This document shows positions 17,416-26,518 of a DNA stretch of 43,433 nucleotides, piece after piece; within the stretch, counting starts at the first letter, position 1; each line of letters starts with the position of its first letter. This stretch comes from Massilia psychrophila (GTDB lineage: Bacteria; Pseudomonadota; Gammaproteobacteria; Burkholderiales; Burkholderiaceae_D). The stretch lies in assembly GCF_002760665.1 (NCBI RefSeq), contig NZ_PDOB01000003.1, positions 1 through 43,433 on the forward strand. Direction: 5' to 3'. The notes under the pieces were generated by a model. That model saw only the letters and a list, made by a program, of their open reading frames with translations, searched no databases and had not been told where the DNA came from. A program made the translations under genes and the position numbers.

Positions 17416-18378
17416 ATGACTTTTCTCTCCATTCTGTGCGCGTTGCTTATCGAGCAGCTGAAGCCCTTGCGCGCGGACAACATGATTTATGCCGAGATCA
17501 AAAGTTTCGCAAAGCGGATCGAAAGCTGGTTCAACGCGGGCGACGCCAGCCATGGCCGCCTCGGCTGGATCCTGATGATGGCGGCGCTGATGGTGCCGAC
17601 CGCACTGGTCTACTGGGTACTGCTGCACTTCGGCCTGGTGTTTGCCGCCTTCGCCTGGAACGTGCTGATCGTCTACCTGACCTTGGGCTTTCGCCACTAC
17701 AGCCACTACTTCACGTCGATTCAGATGGCGCTGGGCGCTGGCGACGAGCCGACCGCGCGCAGCTTGCTGGCCGAGTGGATCAGGATCGACACGGTCGGTA
17801 TGGAAGCTACCGAGATCGCCCGGCTGGCGGTCGAAAAGTCGCTCGTCACCACCCACCGCAACGTGTTCGGCGTGTTTTTCTGGTTCCTGATGCCGCTCGG
17901 GCCGGCCTGCGCGGTGATGTACCGTGTCGCCGAATACCTGGCGCGCGCCTGGAACGAGCCGGACCACATGCGCGGCGAGGCCTTTGGCCAGTTCGCCGCA
18001 AAGGCGTTCTACTGGATCGACTGGCTGCCGGTGCGCCTTACGGCTGTCGCGTTCGCCGTTGTCGGCAATTTCGAGGATGCGATCTATGCGTGGCGCAACT
18101 TCGCATACCGCTGGTCCGACCCGGCCAAGGGCATCATCCTGACCGCCGGCGGCGGCGCGATGGGAGTACGCCTTGGCACACCCTACGAAAATGCGTCCGG
18201 CCTGGTGCTGCCGCCAGACGCGGCGACCGTCGATTCGCTTGACCCTGAAGCGGAGGTGTTGCCTGGCGAAGAACCGAACTTGCGGGCGCTGCAAAGCACC
18301 GTTGGGCTGGTATGGCGCGCCTTGCTGCTGTGGATGATGCTACTGTTGTTGTTGTCCGGCGCGGTCTGGTTGGGGTAA
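17416..18378 (+). CDS. CobD/CbiB-family membrane protein
   Basis: The 320-residue product belongs to the CobD/CbiB family found as a single gene in many beta-proteobacteria. True CbiB makes adenosylcobinamide from cobyric acid and aminopropanol in the membrane; here no cobalamin gene is nearby, so that role is not shown. Sequence features are MTFLSILCALLIEQLKPL, several hydrophobic segments (LGWILMMAALMVPTALVYWV, FAAFAWNVLIVYLTLGF), the family motif FRHYSHYFTSIQMALGAGD and a C-terminal membrane helix LLLWMMLLLLLSGAVWLG. ATG 17416 with AAAAAGGA upstream is preferred to earlier in-frame starts. It stands alone, 135 bases after the Nudix gene. Confidence 0.85.
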   Translation: MTFLSILCALLIEQLKPLRADNMIYAEIKSFAKRIESWFNAGDASHGRLGWILMMAALMVPTALVYWVLLHFGLVFAAFAWNVLIVYLTLGFRHYSHYFTSIQMALGAGDEPTARSLLAEWIRIDTVGMEATEIARLAVEKSLVTTHRNVFGVFFWFLMPLGPACAVMYRVAEYLARAWNEPDHMRGEAFGQFAAKAFYWIDWLPVRLTAVAFAVVGNFEDAIYAWRNFAYRWSDPAKGIILTAGGGAMGVRLGTPYENASGLVLPPDAATVDSLDPEAEVLPGEEPNLRALQSTVGLVWRALLLWMMLLLLLSGAVWLG

Positions 18379-18434
18379 TTTGAATTGGTATCGGTCGCGC
18401 CGCCCATGGTTCTGATTTCAAGTCTTCTATAAGA

Positions 18435-18440
18435 TATAAT
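18435..18440 (+). promoter_or_regulatory. Probable -10 box upstream of the DUF3579 gene
   Basis: A perfect TATAAT lies 69 bases before the DUF3579 start, in an AT-rich pocket. The -35 match is poor. Confidence 0.4.
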
Positions 18441-18508
18441 ACTGCGTCAGCGTCCCCAGTCCTTCTCGGGTCCATCCACGCAGCATTCTTGTCCGAGCAA
18501 GCCGCCCA

Positions 18509-18844
18509 ATGGTCGAGTCACCGCAAATCAAGAAAGAAGTTGCCGACGAGTTCTTCATTCTTGGCGTCACCAGCGATGGCAGGCAGTTTCGCCCCAGCGA
18601 CTGGGCCGACCGCCTGTGCGGTGTGATGGCGTGCTTCCGGCCGGAAGGCACGGGCGGGCGCAATGCGCACCTGGGGTACTCGCCATATGTCCGCCCGACC
18701 GTGCTGAACGGCACCAAGGCAGTCGTGGTCGACAGCGCGCTGAAAAACTTCGAACCGCTGGCTTATCACTTCGTGGTCGACTTCGCCAAGGACAACGACC
18801 TGCAGGTGATCCAGGCTTGCATCCTGCCCGATCCGACGCCGTAA
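18509..18844 (+). CDS. DUF3579 protein
   Basis: A 111-residue soluble protein of a family confined mainly to beta-proteobacteria. It has the family core FILGVTSDGRQFRPSDWADR, then LCGVMACF, YSPYVRPTVLNGTKAVVVD and VDFAKDNDLQVIQACILPD. The function of the family is unknown. The ATG at 18509 gives a normal N-terminus. It has its own putative promoter and no operon partners. Confidence 0.9.
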   Translation: MVESPQIKKEVADEFFILGVTSDGRQFRPSDWADRLCGVMACFRPEGTGGRNAHLGYSPYVRPTVLNGTKAVVVDSALKNFEPLAYHFVVDFAKDNDLQVIQACILPDPTP

Positions 18845-18973
18845 GCCCAGCCGCGCGGGCCGCGTTTTGCGCAAAATCAAGCCTGCGGCGGAATCGGCGA
18901 GTTAGCGTTATTCTTTGAGTGCGTACCTTGTCGGGGCGCACGGCAAAGCGGCTGGCGCCGCCGGGAGAACGTT

Positions 18974-19423
18974 ATGCATGTAGGGCAAATCTGCACCACC
19001 GAGACAATCTTTTGCGAGCGCGATGAAACCATCCAGGGCGCCGCCTTGCTGATGCGCAGGAACCACGTCGGCGACCTGGTCGTCGTCGACCAGCCCGACG
19101 GCGAACGGGTGCCGGTTGGCATTCTCACCGACCGCGACATTGTCGTCTCGGTCATTGCCCTCGGACTCGACCCGGCCAGCCTGCTGGTGGGCGACGTCAT
19201 GAGCGACGACTTGCTCACCTGCAGCGAAGCCGACGACGTTTATGAAACCATCGAACGCATGCGCCAGCGCGCGATCCGGCGCGTTCCCGTGGTCAATGCG
19301 GCGGGCGGGCTGACCGGCATCGTCAGCGTCGACGATCTGCTCGAATTTCTGGCCGAAGAAATGGGCGAACTGGCGCGCATCGGCCCGCACCAGCAATCGC
19401 ACGAGAAGCGCGCGCGCCACTGA
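18974..19423 (+). CDS. CBS-domain pair protein
   Basis: The 149-residue protein consists of two CBS motifs and nothing else. The first runs from MHVGQICTTETIFCERDETI to ILTDRDIVVSVIA, the second from VGDVMSDDLLTCSEADDVYE to TGIVSVDDLLEFLAEEM. Such stand-alone Bateman modules bind adenine nucleotides and regulate partners. No partner is evident next to it. The basic tail HQQSHEKRARH is short. Confidence 0.93.
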   Translation: MHVGQICTTETIFCERDETIQGAALLMRRNHVGDLVVVDQPDGERVPVGILTDRDIVVSVIALGLDPASLLVGDVMSDDLLTCSEADDVYETIERMRQRAIRRVPVVNAAGGLTGIVSVDDLLEFLAEEMGELARIGPHQQSHEKRARH

Positions 19424-19559
19424 GCAAGTCACGGGGGGCAAAACGCCCGCCCTGTAGCGGCGCCCGCTCTGCTACTATCGATCACCAGCGCACGGCCACG
19501 CTCGCCTTACGCCTGCGGCCGCGCGCAACTTCACCCGCTACTTTTTTCCGCGAGACCGC

Positions 19560-22319
19560 ATGAACCAGAACAGCTGCAAGCGGCGCGCCCGTCCGCGCTT
19601 TTTCGCCGGCGCCATTGCGCTCTTCGCTTTTCTTTGCTGCGGCGCCGCCGCCGCGCTGACCCTGCCCAAGGGCGTTGTCCAGGGGCCGCAAGTCGAGGGC
19701 ATTACCGAATACCGTTTGCCCAACGGCTTGAAGGTGCTGCTGTTCCCCGACGCTTCGAAGCCGACCGTCACCGTCAACGTCACCTATCTGGTCGGCTCGC
19801 GCCACGAGAACTATGGCGAGACCGGCATGGCCCACCTGCTCGAACACCTGATGTTCAAGGGTTCCTCGCGCAACCGCGCGATCACCCAACAGTTCGCCGA
19901 GCGCGGCATGCAGTTCAACGGTACCACCTCGCTCGACCGCACCAATTATTACGAGGTGTTCCAAGCCGACGCGCCGACATCCGGCCTGTCCAACCTGGAC
20001 TGGGCGCTGCAGATGGAAGCGGACCGCATGGTCAATTCCTTCATCGCCAGGAAGGACCTCGATTCGGAGATGACGGTCGTGCGCAACGAGTACGAGAGCG
20101 GCGAAAATTCGCCCAGTTCGGTGCTGTTCAAGCGCATGGAAAGCGTCGCCTACGACTGGCACAGCTACGGCCGCTCGACCATCGGCAACCGCAGCGACAT
20201 CGAGAACGTCGGCATCGGCAACCTGCAGGCGTTCTACCGCACCTGGTACCAGCCGGACAACGCAGTGCTGCTGGTGGCCGGCAAATTCGATCCGGCCAAA
20301 ACCCTCGGTGTCATCGCCCGCACGTTCGGCGCCATCCCGAAGCCGACGCGCGTGCTGCCGAAGTTCTGGACGGTCGAGCCGACCCAGGACGGCGAGCGCG
20401 ATTTTTACGTGCGGCGCCAGGGCGACGTGCAGATCGTCGCGCTCGGCTACAAGGTGTCGTCGGCGCTGCACGACGACAGCGACGTGCTGGCGTTTACCTC
20501 CGACATCCTCGGCAACGGTCCGGCCGCGCGCCTGCACAAGCTGTTGATCGACAGCGGCATGGCGAGCGAGGTGTTCGGCTTCGGCCAGACCGGCTACGCG
20601 CCCGGCATGCAGCTGTTCGGCGCGGTGGTCAAGAAGGGCCAGCCGATCGAGCCGGTGCGGGCGGCGATGACGGCGGCGGTCGAGGACTTCGCGCGCCATC
20701 CGCCGACACAAGAGGAAATGGAGCGGGTACGCCGCAACATCGGCAACGAGATCGACAAGAGCCTGAACGATCCGCAGCGGGTCGGCGTCGCGCTGTCGGA
20801 AGCGATCGCGCTGGGCGACTGGCGGCTGTATTTTATCGGGCGCGAGCGGCTCGCCACCATCAGCGTCGACGACGTGGCGAAGGTGTCGGCGCGCTATCTG
20901 CGGCGCGATAATCGGGTGACCGGCTTTTTCCAGCCCGAAGACGCGCCGCAACGCGCCGACATCCCGCAAGCGCCAAGTGTGGAGAGCCTGCTGAAAAACT
21001 TCAAGCCGCGCGCCGCCTCGCTGGTGTCGGAAAACTTCGAGCCGAGCCAGGACAACATCATGAAGCGCAGCAGGCTGCTGACGGTGGGTGGGATCAAGCT
21101 GGCGCTGCTGCCGAAGAAGAACCGCGGCGAGGCGGTCTCGGTGGCGTTCGTGCAGCACTTCGGCGACGAAAAAAACCTGTTCGGCAAGGGCGCCGTACCG
21201 GCACTCACGGCCGCAATGCTGATGCGCGGCTCGACAAAATACAGCCGCATCGCGCTGGCCGACGCCTTCGACAAACTGCGCATCTCGGGCGGCCCGCATC
21301 GTTTCGAGACCACCCGCGCCAACCTGGCCGAGGCGCTTGAGCTGGTTGCGCACGTGCTCAAGGAGCCGGCTTTTCCGGCGGCCGAATTCGAGCAGTTGCG
21401 CCAGCAGGCGCTGGTCGGCATCGAGTCGAGTCGCAGCGAACCGCAGGCGGTGGCATCGCGCGCGTTGGCCGAGCAATTTAATCTATATCCGCGTGGCGAC
21501 CCGCGCGCCGAGACCACCATCGACGAGGACATCGCCGACACGCGCGCGGCCACGCTCGAGCAAGTAAAAGAATTTCATCAACAGTTCTACGGCGCCGCGC
21601 CAGCGGAACTGGCGATCGTGGGCGACTTCGACGCCGCCGCCATCGCGCCGCTGGTCGACCAGCTGTTCGGCAGCTGGAAGGCCCAGGCGCACGTGGCGCC
21701 GCTGCTGCGCCGGCACGAAGACATTGCGCCAGTGCGCAAGACGCTCGACACGCCCGACAAGGAGAACGGCTTTTATACGGCGCGCATGAACCTCGACCTG
21801 AACATCGAAGACGCCGATTATCCGGCCCTGATGCTGGCCAATTACGTGTTCGGCGAAGGCGGCCTGAAGTCGCGCCTGATGGACCGCATCCGCCAGAAGG
21901 ATGGCTTGTCGTACGGCGGCGGCTCGCAGCTGGCGCCGGGCGAGCTCGACCGCGCCGGCATGTTCGCCATCAGCGCCATCGCGGCGCCGCAAAATCTGCG
22001 CAAACTCGATGCCGCGGTGCGCGAAGAACTGGCGCGCGCGGCGCAACGCGGCTTCACGCAAGCGGAACTGGCCGGCGCCAAGTCGGGCGTCCTGCAGCAG
22101 CGCATGCAGAACCGGGCGGAAGACGCGGTGCTGGCAGCCGGCTGGACCAGCTACCTGTACCGCGGCAAGACGTTCGACTGGAGCCGCCAGTTCGAACAGC
22201 GGCTGGCCGCAGTCACCCTGGCGCAGCTGAACGCCGCCTTTCGCAAGGCGATCGACCCGTCGAAACTGAGCGTGGTGATGGCCGGAGACCAGCAAAAGGC
22301 AACAGTGGCGCCAAAATAA
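19560..22319 (+). CDS. Secreted two-domain M16 zinc metallopeptidase
   Basis: The 919-residue protein has an N-terminal signal (KRRARPR then a hydrophobic segment ending GAAAALT) and is likely periplasmic. Two M16 repeats follow. The first has the inverted zinc motif HLLEH (His92, Glu95, His96) and the downstream NEYESGENSP glutamate near residue 173, so it is catalytically complete. The second half, from about residue 490, lacks a zinc motif and ends with SYGGGSQLAPGELDRAG, the Arg/Tyr-type substrate segment of M16C enzymes. The arrangement resembles PqqL/pitrilysin-type peptidases. It is monocistronic. The substrate is unknown. Confidence 0.93.
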   Translation: MNQNSCKRRARPRFFAGAIALFAFLCCGAAAALTLPKGVVQGPQVEGITEYRLPNGLKVLLFPDASKPTVTVNVTYLVGSRHENYGETGMAHLLEHLMFKGSSRNRAITQQFAERGMQFNGTTSLDRTNYYEVFQADAPTSGLSNLDWALQMEADRMVNSFIARKDLDSEMTVVRNEYESGENSPSSVLFKRMESVAYDWHSYGRSTIGNRSDIENVGIGNLQAFYRTWYQPDNAVLLVAGKFDPAKTLGVIARTFGAIPKPTRVLPKFWTVEPTQDGERDFYVRRQGDVQIVALGYKVSSALHDDSDVLAFTSDILGNGPAARLHKLLIDSGMASEVFGFGQTGYAPGMQLFGAVVKKGQPIEPVRAAMTAAVEDFARHPPTQEEMERVRRNIGNEIDKSLNDPQRVGVALSEAIALGDWRLYFIGRERLATISVDDVAKVSARYLRRDNRVTGFFQPEDAPQRADIPQAPSVESLLKNFKPRAASLVSENFEPSQDNIMKRSRLLTVGGIKLALLPKKNRGEAVSVAFVQHFGDEKNLFGKGAVPALTAAMLMRGSTKYSRIALADAFDKLRISGGPHRFETTRANLAEALELVAHVLKEPAFPAAEFEQLRQQALVGIESSRSEPQAVASRALAEQFNLYPRGDPRAETTIDEDIADTRAATLEQVKEFHQQFYGAAPAELAIVGDFDAAAIAPLVDQLFGSWKAQAHVAPLLRRHEDIAPVRKTLDTPDKENGFYTARMNLDLNIEDADYPALMLANYVFGEGGLKSRLMDRIRQKDGLSYGGGSQLAPGELDRAGMFAISAIAAPQNLRKLDAAVREELARAAQRGFTQAELAGAKSGVLQQRMQNRAEDAVLAAGWTSYLYRGKTFDWSRQFEQRLAAVTLAQLNAAFRKAIDPSKLSVVMAGDQQKATVAPK

Positions 22320-22402
22320 TGCTATTCCCATCATTAAAAACCGGCTTTCCGCATGATCCATTGTTCGATCCTCTGCCCACATCGGGTATCATGTTGCTCT
22401 AG

Positions 22403-22418
22403 GGCAGTTAAAACTGCC
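22403..22418. promoter_or_regulatory. Palindrome upstream of the SDR gene
   Basis: GGCAGTT-AA-AACTGCC is a perfect inverted repeat with a 2-base centre, lying 24 bases before the SDR start at 22442. The tight spacing suits a protein-binding operator better than an RNA hairpin. Confidence 0.4.
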
Positions 22419-22441
22419 TCTGTTCAATAATGGGATACGCA

Positions 22442-23227
22442 ATGGTCGGCAAGAACAAGCAGCAGCAGGATGGGTATTTCGAAGGCAAAGTGGTGTTGGT
22501 GACGGGTGCGGCGGGCGGTATCGGCCGCGCCACGGCGATCGCTTTCGGACGCGCCGGCGCCAACGTGGTGGTGGCGGATTTGTCGGTCGATGGCGGCCAT
22601 GCGACGGCGGCGATGATTGTCGAAGCCGGCGGCAAGGCGCTGTTCGTGCAGACGAATGTGACGCGCGCGCCTGACGTCGAAGCGCTGATCGACAAAACGG
22701 TGTCGTATTTCGGCCGTCTCGACTGCGCCTTCAACAATGCCGGCATCGAAGAAGAGCACTTGCTGCTGGCCGACGCCGACGAGGCGCTGTTCGACCGCAT
22801 CATGAACGTCAACGTCAAGGGCACCTGGCTGTGCATGAAGTACGAAATCCGCCAGATGCTCAAGCAGGGCGGCGGGGCGATTGTCAATACGGCGTCGGTG
22901 GCCGGGCTGGTAGGCGCGCCGACGCAGGCGATCTACGCGGCCAGTAAGCACGCCATGGTCGGCATGACCAAGACCGCGGCGGCCGAATATGGCCGCGCCG
23001 GGATTCGTGTCAACAGCGTGTGCCCCGGCGTGATCAATACGCCGATGCTCGCGCGCGCGCTCGAACGCGACCCAACGCGCGAAAAGAAACTGCGCAACCT
23101 GCATCCGATCGGGCGTTTCGGCGAAGCGGCCGACGTCGCCAACGCGGCGCTGTGGCTGTGTTCGAGCCAGGCCGCGTTCGTCACCGGCCACCAGCTGATG
23201 GTCGACGGCGGGCTGACGGCAATCTAA
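22442..23227 (+). CDS. SDR-family NAD(P)-dependent oxidoreductase
   Basis: A classical short-chain dehydrogenase of 261 residues. Visible are the cofactor motif TGAAGGIG, the NNAG motif, the catalytic serine in NTASVAG, YAASK with the catalytic Tyr and Lys, and PGVINTPM after the active site. The C-terminal DGGLTAI is typical. The acidic residue after the second strand (VVVADLS) suggests NAD preference. ATG 22442 or ATG 22430 could be the start. A palindrome lies just upstream. The substrate is not predictable. Confidence 0.92.
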   Translation: MVGKNKQQQDGYFEGKVVLVTGAAGGIGRATAIAFGRAGANVVVADLSVDGGHATAAMIVEAGGKALFVQTNVTRAPDVEALIDKTVSYFGRLDCAFNNAGIEEEHLLLADADEALFDRIMNVNVKGTWLCMKYEIRQMLKQGGGAIVNTASVAGLVGAPTQAIYAASKHAMVGMTKTAAAEYGRAGIRVNSVCPGVINTPMLARALERDPTREKKLRNLHPIGRFGEAADVANAALWLCSSQAAFVTGHQLMVDGGLTAI

Positions 23228-23247
23228 ACGCCGGGTTTTTTACTTTT

Positions 23248-23380
23248 TTACTTCGGCCGGGGCGGGCGCAGCTGGCGATTCGGTGTCGGCAATCGCCGCG
23301 CCCGCGATTCGCCGAGCGCGTCGTTGCGCACCGCTTCCTGGAAATCAAGATCGCGCTCCATCACGTCGTGATAGTGAGCC
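23248..23380 (-). pseudogene. Possible decayed minus-strand gene tail
   Basis: Minus-strand translation gives HYHDVMERDLDFQEAVRNDA in one frame and, after a shift, AAIADTESPAAPAPAEVKK ending at a stop at 23248-23250. The second piece has the look of a real Ala/Pro-rich C-terminus. No family is recognised. This may be chance, since the surrounding DNA is GC-rich. Confidence 0.2.
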
Positions 23381-23465
23381 TTCCTCGGAAGGATATTGAT
23401 TACCGGAGAAATGTCACGGTTGTTATGTACACCGGTTAACCTTGGGGACGGAAGTGCGGCGCATG

Positions 23466-23500
23466 AAAAAAGGCGGGCCGGACCGAAGTCCGTACCCGCC
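23466..23500 (-). terminator. Rho-independent terminator of the TPR-protein gene
   Basis: On the minus strand GGCGGG-TA-CGGAC, loop TTCG, GTCCG-GC-CCGCC is followed by six T. The stem has one small bulge and a stable UUCG-type loop. It lies 30 bases after the stop codon of the TPR gene. Confidence 0.85.
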
Positions 23501-23529
23501 TGGGCAAGCGCGCGTGCGGTGGCGCCGGC

Positions 23530-24864
23530 TTACTTGGCGACCGGGGCCGCAGCAGCTACAGGAATAGCGGCAGCCGCAGGCACTGCCGACCGATTGGTCC
23601 ACATGATCCAATACCGGGCCAGATCGGCGAGGCCGTCGTCGCCCTTGACCGATTCGAGCGTCTTGACCGCTTCGGCCTTGCGGCCGGCCATGGCGTAGGC
23701 CATGCCCAGGCGCAGCTTGTAATCGTCGCCTTTCTTGGCGATGCCTTTGGCAATGCCCTGTTCCATCAACGGGATGCCCTTGTCGAACTGGTCCATCGTG
23801 ACGTAGGCGTAGCCCAGGTTGACCAGGCCGGCGCCATCCTTTGCCTTGGCAGCGCCCGCTTCACCGCTGGCGATGTTCTTGGCGTCGTCGGCCGCGCCCT
23901 TGGCAGCCTTGTCGCGCAATTGCTTGTGTTTGGCCGCGTTCGAACCGGCGCCCAGCACGCCGTTGGCAAAGCCGGCGTCGAGGACTTTTTTCGCTTCGGT
24001 CGGAAAGCCGGCGGCCAGGTCCAGTTCGGCCATTTCGGCATACTCTTCCGGCGCCATTGCCTTCAGCGTCACCGCTTGCAGCCGCAGCACGTCGAGGTCA
24101 CGCGACCGGTTGTAGCCGGGTTTGCTCTGCATGCGGTGCAGCAGGTCGCTCCAGTATTCGTCCGTCGGGTACAGCGCCACCAGTTTTTCCATCGACGCGA
24201 TGTAAGTCGCGGTGTCCTTCAACTTGGAGGCCGAACTGGCGAGCAGGCGCAACTCTTCCAGCGACGGTGCCTTGCCGGCTTTTTCGTTGTCGGCGATCTC
24301 GGCGCTCAGTTCCGTTTTGGCGGTGGCGTAGTCACCGCCCAGGTAGTACGCACGGATCATCGAGCCGCGCGCTTTTTGCGGCGTCGCGCTGTCTTTCTGG
24401 TAGCGCTTGAACCACTCGATCGCTTTCGGGTAGTCCTTGGCGTTGTAGTGAAGGTTGCCCAGCGCCAGGATGAAATCGCTTTGTTCCTGGCCCTGCAGGC
24501 GGCCGGTGTTGATGACCGCATCGAGGGCGGCCATCGCCATCGCGTCGTTGCCGGACCCTACGCCGAGCGCGACCTTCATACGGTCGATCACATAGATTTC
24601 GTACGGGGTTTTCGCCGGAAAGGCATCGGCCTGGGTCAGGCGGGCCTGGACGTCAGCGTACTTTTTTTCCGCCATCAACAGCTTGACTGCTGCCGGATCG
24701 AGCAGTTTGAACAGCTCGGGGCGGACGGTATCGGCAGGTGGGGCCACGGCGGCAGCCGGTGCGGCTGCCTTCTGTGCGTGGGCGCCGGTCATCAGGACGG
24801 GCACTGCGTTCAGGCCGATTGCGGCCAACATCAGGCTGATGCGGGCGAGGCGGATATGGGACAT
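23530..24864 (-). CDS. Secreted TPR-repeat protein
   Basis: From ATG 24864 the product is 444 residues and starts with a signal peptide (MSHIRLARISLMLAAIGLNA...GAHAQ). The remainder is alpha-helical with TPR-like units, such as FILALGNLHYNAKDYPKAIE, LVNLGYAYVTMDQFDKGIPL and KLRLGMAYAMAGRKAEAVKT. Ala-rich segments flank both ends. Such proteins act as periplasmic scaffolds, but no partner is encoded nearby. It is monocistronic, with a clear terminator. The specific function is unknown. Confidence 0.85.
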   Translation of the reverse strand: MSHIRLARISLMLAAIGLNAVPVLMTGAHAQKAAAPAAAVAPPADTVRPELFKLLDPAAVKLLMAEKKYADVQARLTQADAFPAKTPYEIYVIDRMKVALGVGSGNDAMAMAALDAVINTGRLQGQEQSDFILALGNLHYNAKDYPKAIEWFKRYQKDSATPQKARGSMIRAYYLGGDYATAKTELSAEIADNEKAGKAPSLEELRLLASSASKLKDTATYIASMEKLVALYPTDEYWSDLLHRMQSKPGYNRSRDLDVLRLQAVTLKAMAPEEYAEMAELDLAAGFPTEAKKVLDAGFANGVLGAGSNAAKHKQLRDKAAKGAADDAKNIASGEAGAAKAKDGAGLVNLGYAYVTMDQFDKGIPLMEQGIAKGIAKKGDDYKLRLGMAYAMAGRKAEAVKTLESVKGDDGLADLARYWIMWTNRSAVPAAAAIPVAAAAPVAK

Positions 24865-25039
24865 GGAAAACCCTTCGATCAATGACAATAAATGAGCTGA
24901 GTCTGGTAACAGCGCGAGAGGCTCGATGCGTGCACTTGGCGCTTCGATCGAGCCAGGTCAGGCGCGCGCATATTGTCCCATAAAGTTGTCCAGATCTACT
25001 CTGTAATTGTGCGCAACGATTCCTATTCGAAACCCCCTA

Positions 25040-26518
25040 TCAGAAGCCGGCCACCGGGCAGCATCCGCGCGCTTCCAGTTCCCCGGCCAGCCACGCATTG
25101 ACGGCATCGAGCGCGGGCGCCGCAAAGCCGTAAGTGATCAGCGCCGGCGCCGCGATGTCGAGCGCCTGGTAAGGGTTCCACAGCGCCAGGTGCAGGTCGG
25201 GCCTCCAGCCGGCGCGCGCGTTCGGACCGTAGCGCAGGCGTGAGGTCGAGGCCAGCATTGTGAAGCGGCCGTCGGCCGGCAGGCAATTCCAGTCGAACGT
25301 CTCGGCATCGAGGAACGTCACGGTGTCGACGTCGTACAGGCGCGCCAGCGCGGCGGTCAGCGCGGCGGCTGGCACGCCGGCTTCGGACACACCGTCGCTG
25401 ACAACGTCCTGGCGCACCACCAGCCGCACTTTGGCGCCGGGGCCAGGGCGCTGTGGCTCGCCGCGCGCGGTCAGGCCGCGCCGCCAGGCGTCAGCCATCA
25501 GGTCGCGGTCGGCGCCGTCTGCCGGATAGTCGCGCTGCACGCACGGGTAGGCGCGCGCCAACGCTTCCAGGCGCGCCAGGCGCTGCGCGATGTCGTCGGC
25601 ACTCAAGCTGCCGTCGTCGATGGCGGCGGCGATCGCCGCGATCGTCTCTTCCCGGATCGCGGCATCGCCCAGCGCCATCACCATGTCGGCGCCGGCAACG
25701 AGGGCGTTGACAGCGGCATGGCCGGCGCCGTAGCGGTGCGCGATCGCATGCATGTCCATCGCATCGGTGATGATCACACCGTCGTATTGCCACTGTTCGC
25801 GCAGCAGGCCGGTAAGGATACGGCGCGACATCGTGGCCGGGAACTCGGGATCGAGCGTCGGGTACACGATGTGCGCGGTCATCATCGCCGGCGCTTTGCC
25901 GGCGGCCAGGCGGAACGGCGCAAACTCGAACTGCTCCAGTTCGGCCAGCGGCTTGTCCACCGTCGGCAGGTCGCGGTGCGAATCGACGTGGGTGTCGCCG
26001 TGGCCGGGGAAGTGCTTGACGCAGCAGGCAACGCCCTCCGATTCGCTGCCCGCCATCCAGGCCATCGCCAGTTCGGTGGCGCGCTGCGGATCGGCGCCGA
26101 ACGAGCGCTCGGCGATCACCGGATTGTGCGGGTTGTTGTTCAGGTCGAGGACGGGCGCGAAATTCCAGTTGAAGCCGAGCGCCTTGATCGCGCGCGCCAC
26201 CGCCGCGCCGACGTTGCGCGCAAGGGTAGTGTCGTCGGCCGCGCCGAGCGCCATTGCCGACGGCGGCGCCGGCACCCAGGTCGAACGCACCACGGCGCCG
26301 CCTTCCTGGTCCAGCGCGATCAGCGCGTCCGGGCCCATCACGGCGCGCAGGCTCGCGGTCAGGCGTGCGAGCTGGGTGGCATCGGTCATGTTCTGGCGGA
26401 ACAGGCAGACGCCGCGCACGTTGGTCGCCTTCAGCAATTCGGCGCTGGCGGCATCGAGCTCGGTGCCGGCAATGCGCACCATGATCAAGCGGCCGGCCAG
26501 GTTTCTGGAGTCGGTCAT
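25040..26518 (-). CDS. GH3 beta-N-acetylhexosaminidase (NagZ-like, long form)
   Basis: It should release N-acetylglucosamine from chito-oligosaccharides or muropeptide sugars. The 492-residue protein has no signal peptide, so it acts in the cytoplasm. The GH3 barrel shows ALDQEGGAVVR, KHFPGHGDTHVDSH with the Asp175-Thr-His177 acid/base dyad of NagZ-type enzymes, and ITDAMDMHAI with the nucleophile Asp252. About 150 extra C-terminal residues follow the NagZ-like core (usually about 340), as in Gram-positive-like long forms. It is last in the nagK-nagA-SIS-GH3 operon; the SIS gene stop lies immediately upstream. The product feeds directly into the kinase and deacetylase encoded upstream. Confidence 0.9.
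   Translation of the reverse strand: MTDSRNLAGRLIMVRIAGTELDAASAELLKATNVRGVCLFRQNMTDATQLARLTASLRAVMGPDALIALDQEGGAVVRSTWVPAPPSAMALGAADDTTLARNVGAAVARAIKALGFNWNFAPVLDLNNNPHNPVIAERSFGADPQRATELAMAWMAGSESEGVACCVKHFPGHGDTHVDSHRDLPTVDKPLAELEQFEFAPFRLAAGKAPAMMTAHIVYPTLDPEFPATMSRRILTGLLREQWQYDGVIITDAMDMHAIAHRYGAGHAAVNALVAGADMVMALGDAAIREETIAAIAAAIDDGSLSADDIAQRLARLEALARAYPCVQRDYPADGADRDLMADAWRRGLTARGEPQRPGPGAKVRLVVRQDVVSDGVSEAGVPAAALTAALARLYDVDTVTFLDAETFDWNCLPADGRFTMLASTSRLRYGPNARAGWRPDLHLALWNPYQALDIAAPALITYGFAAPALDAVNAWLAGELEARGCCPVAGF

Noticed and set aside
19482-21476. Minus-strand open frame of 664 codons opposite the M16 peptidase
   Set aside because: Composition typical of antisense frames; the peptidase motifs on the plus strand are intact.
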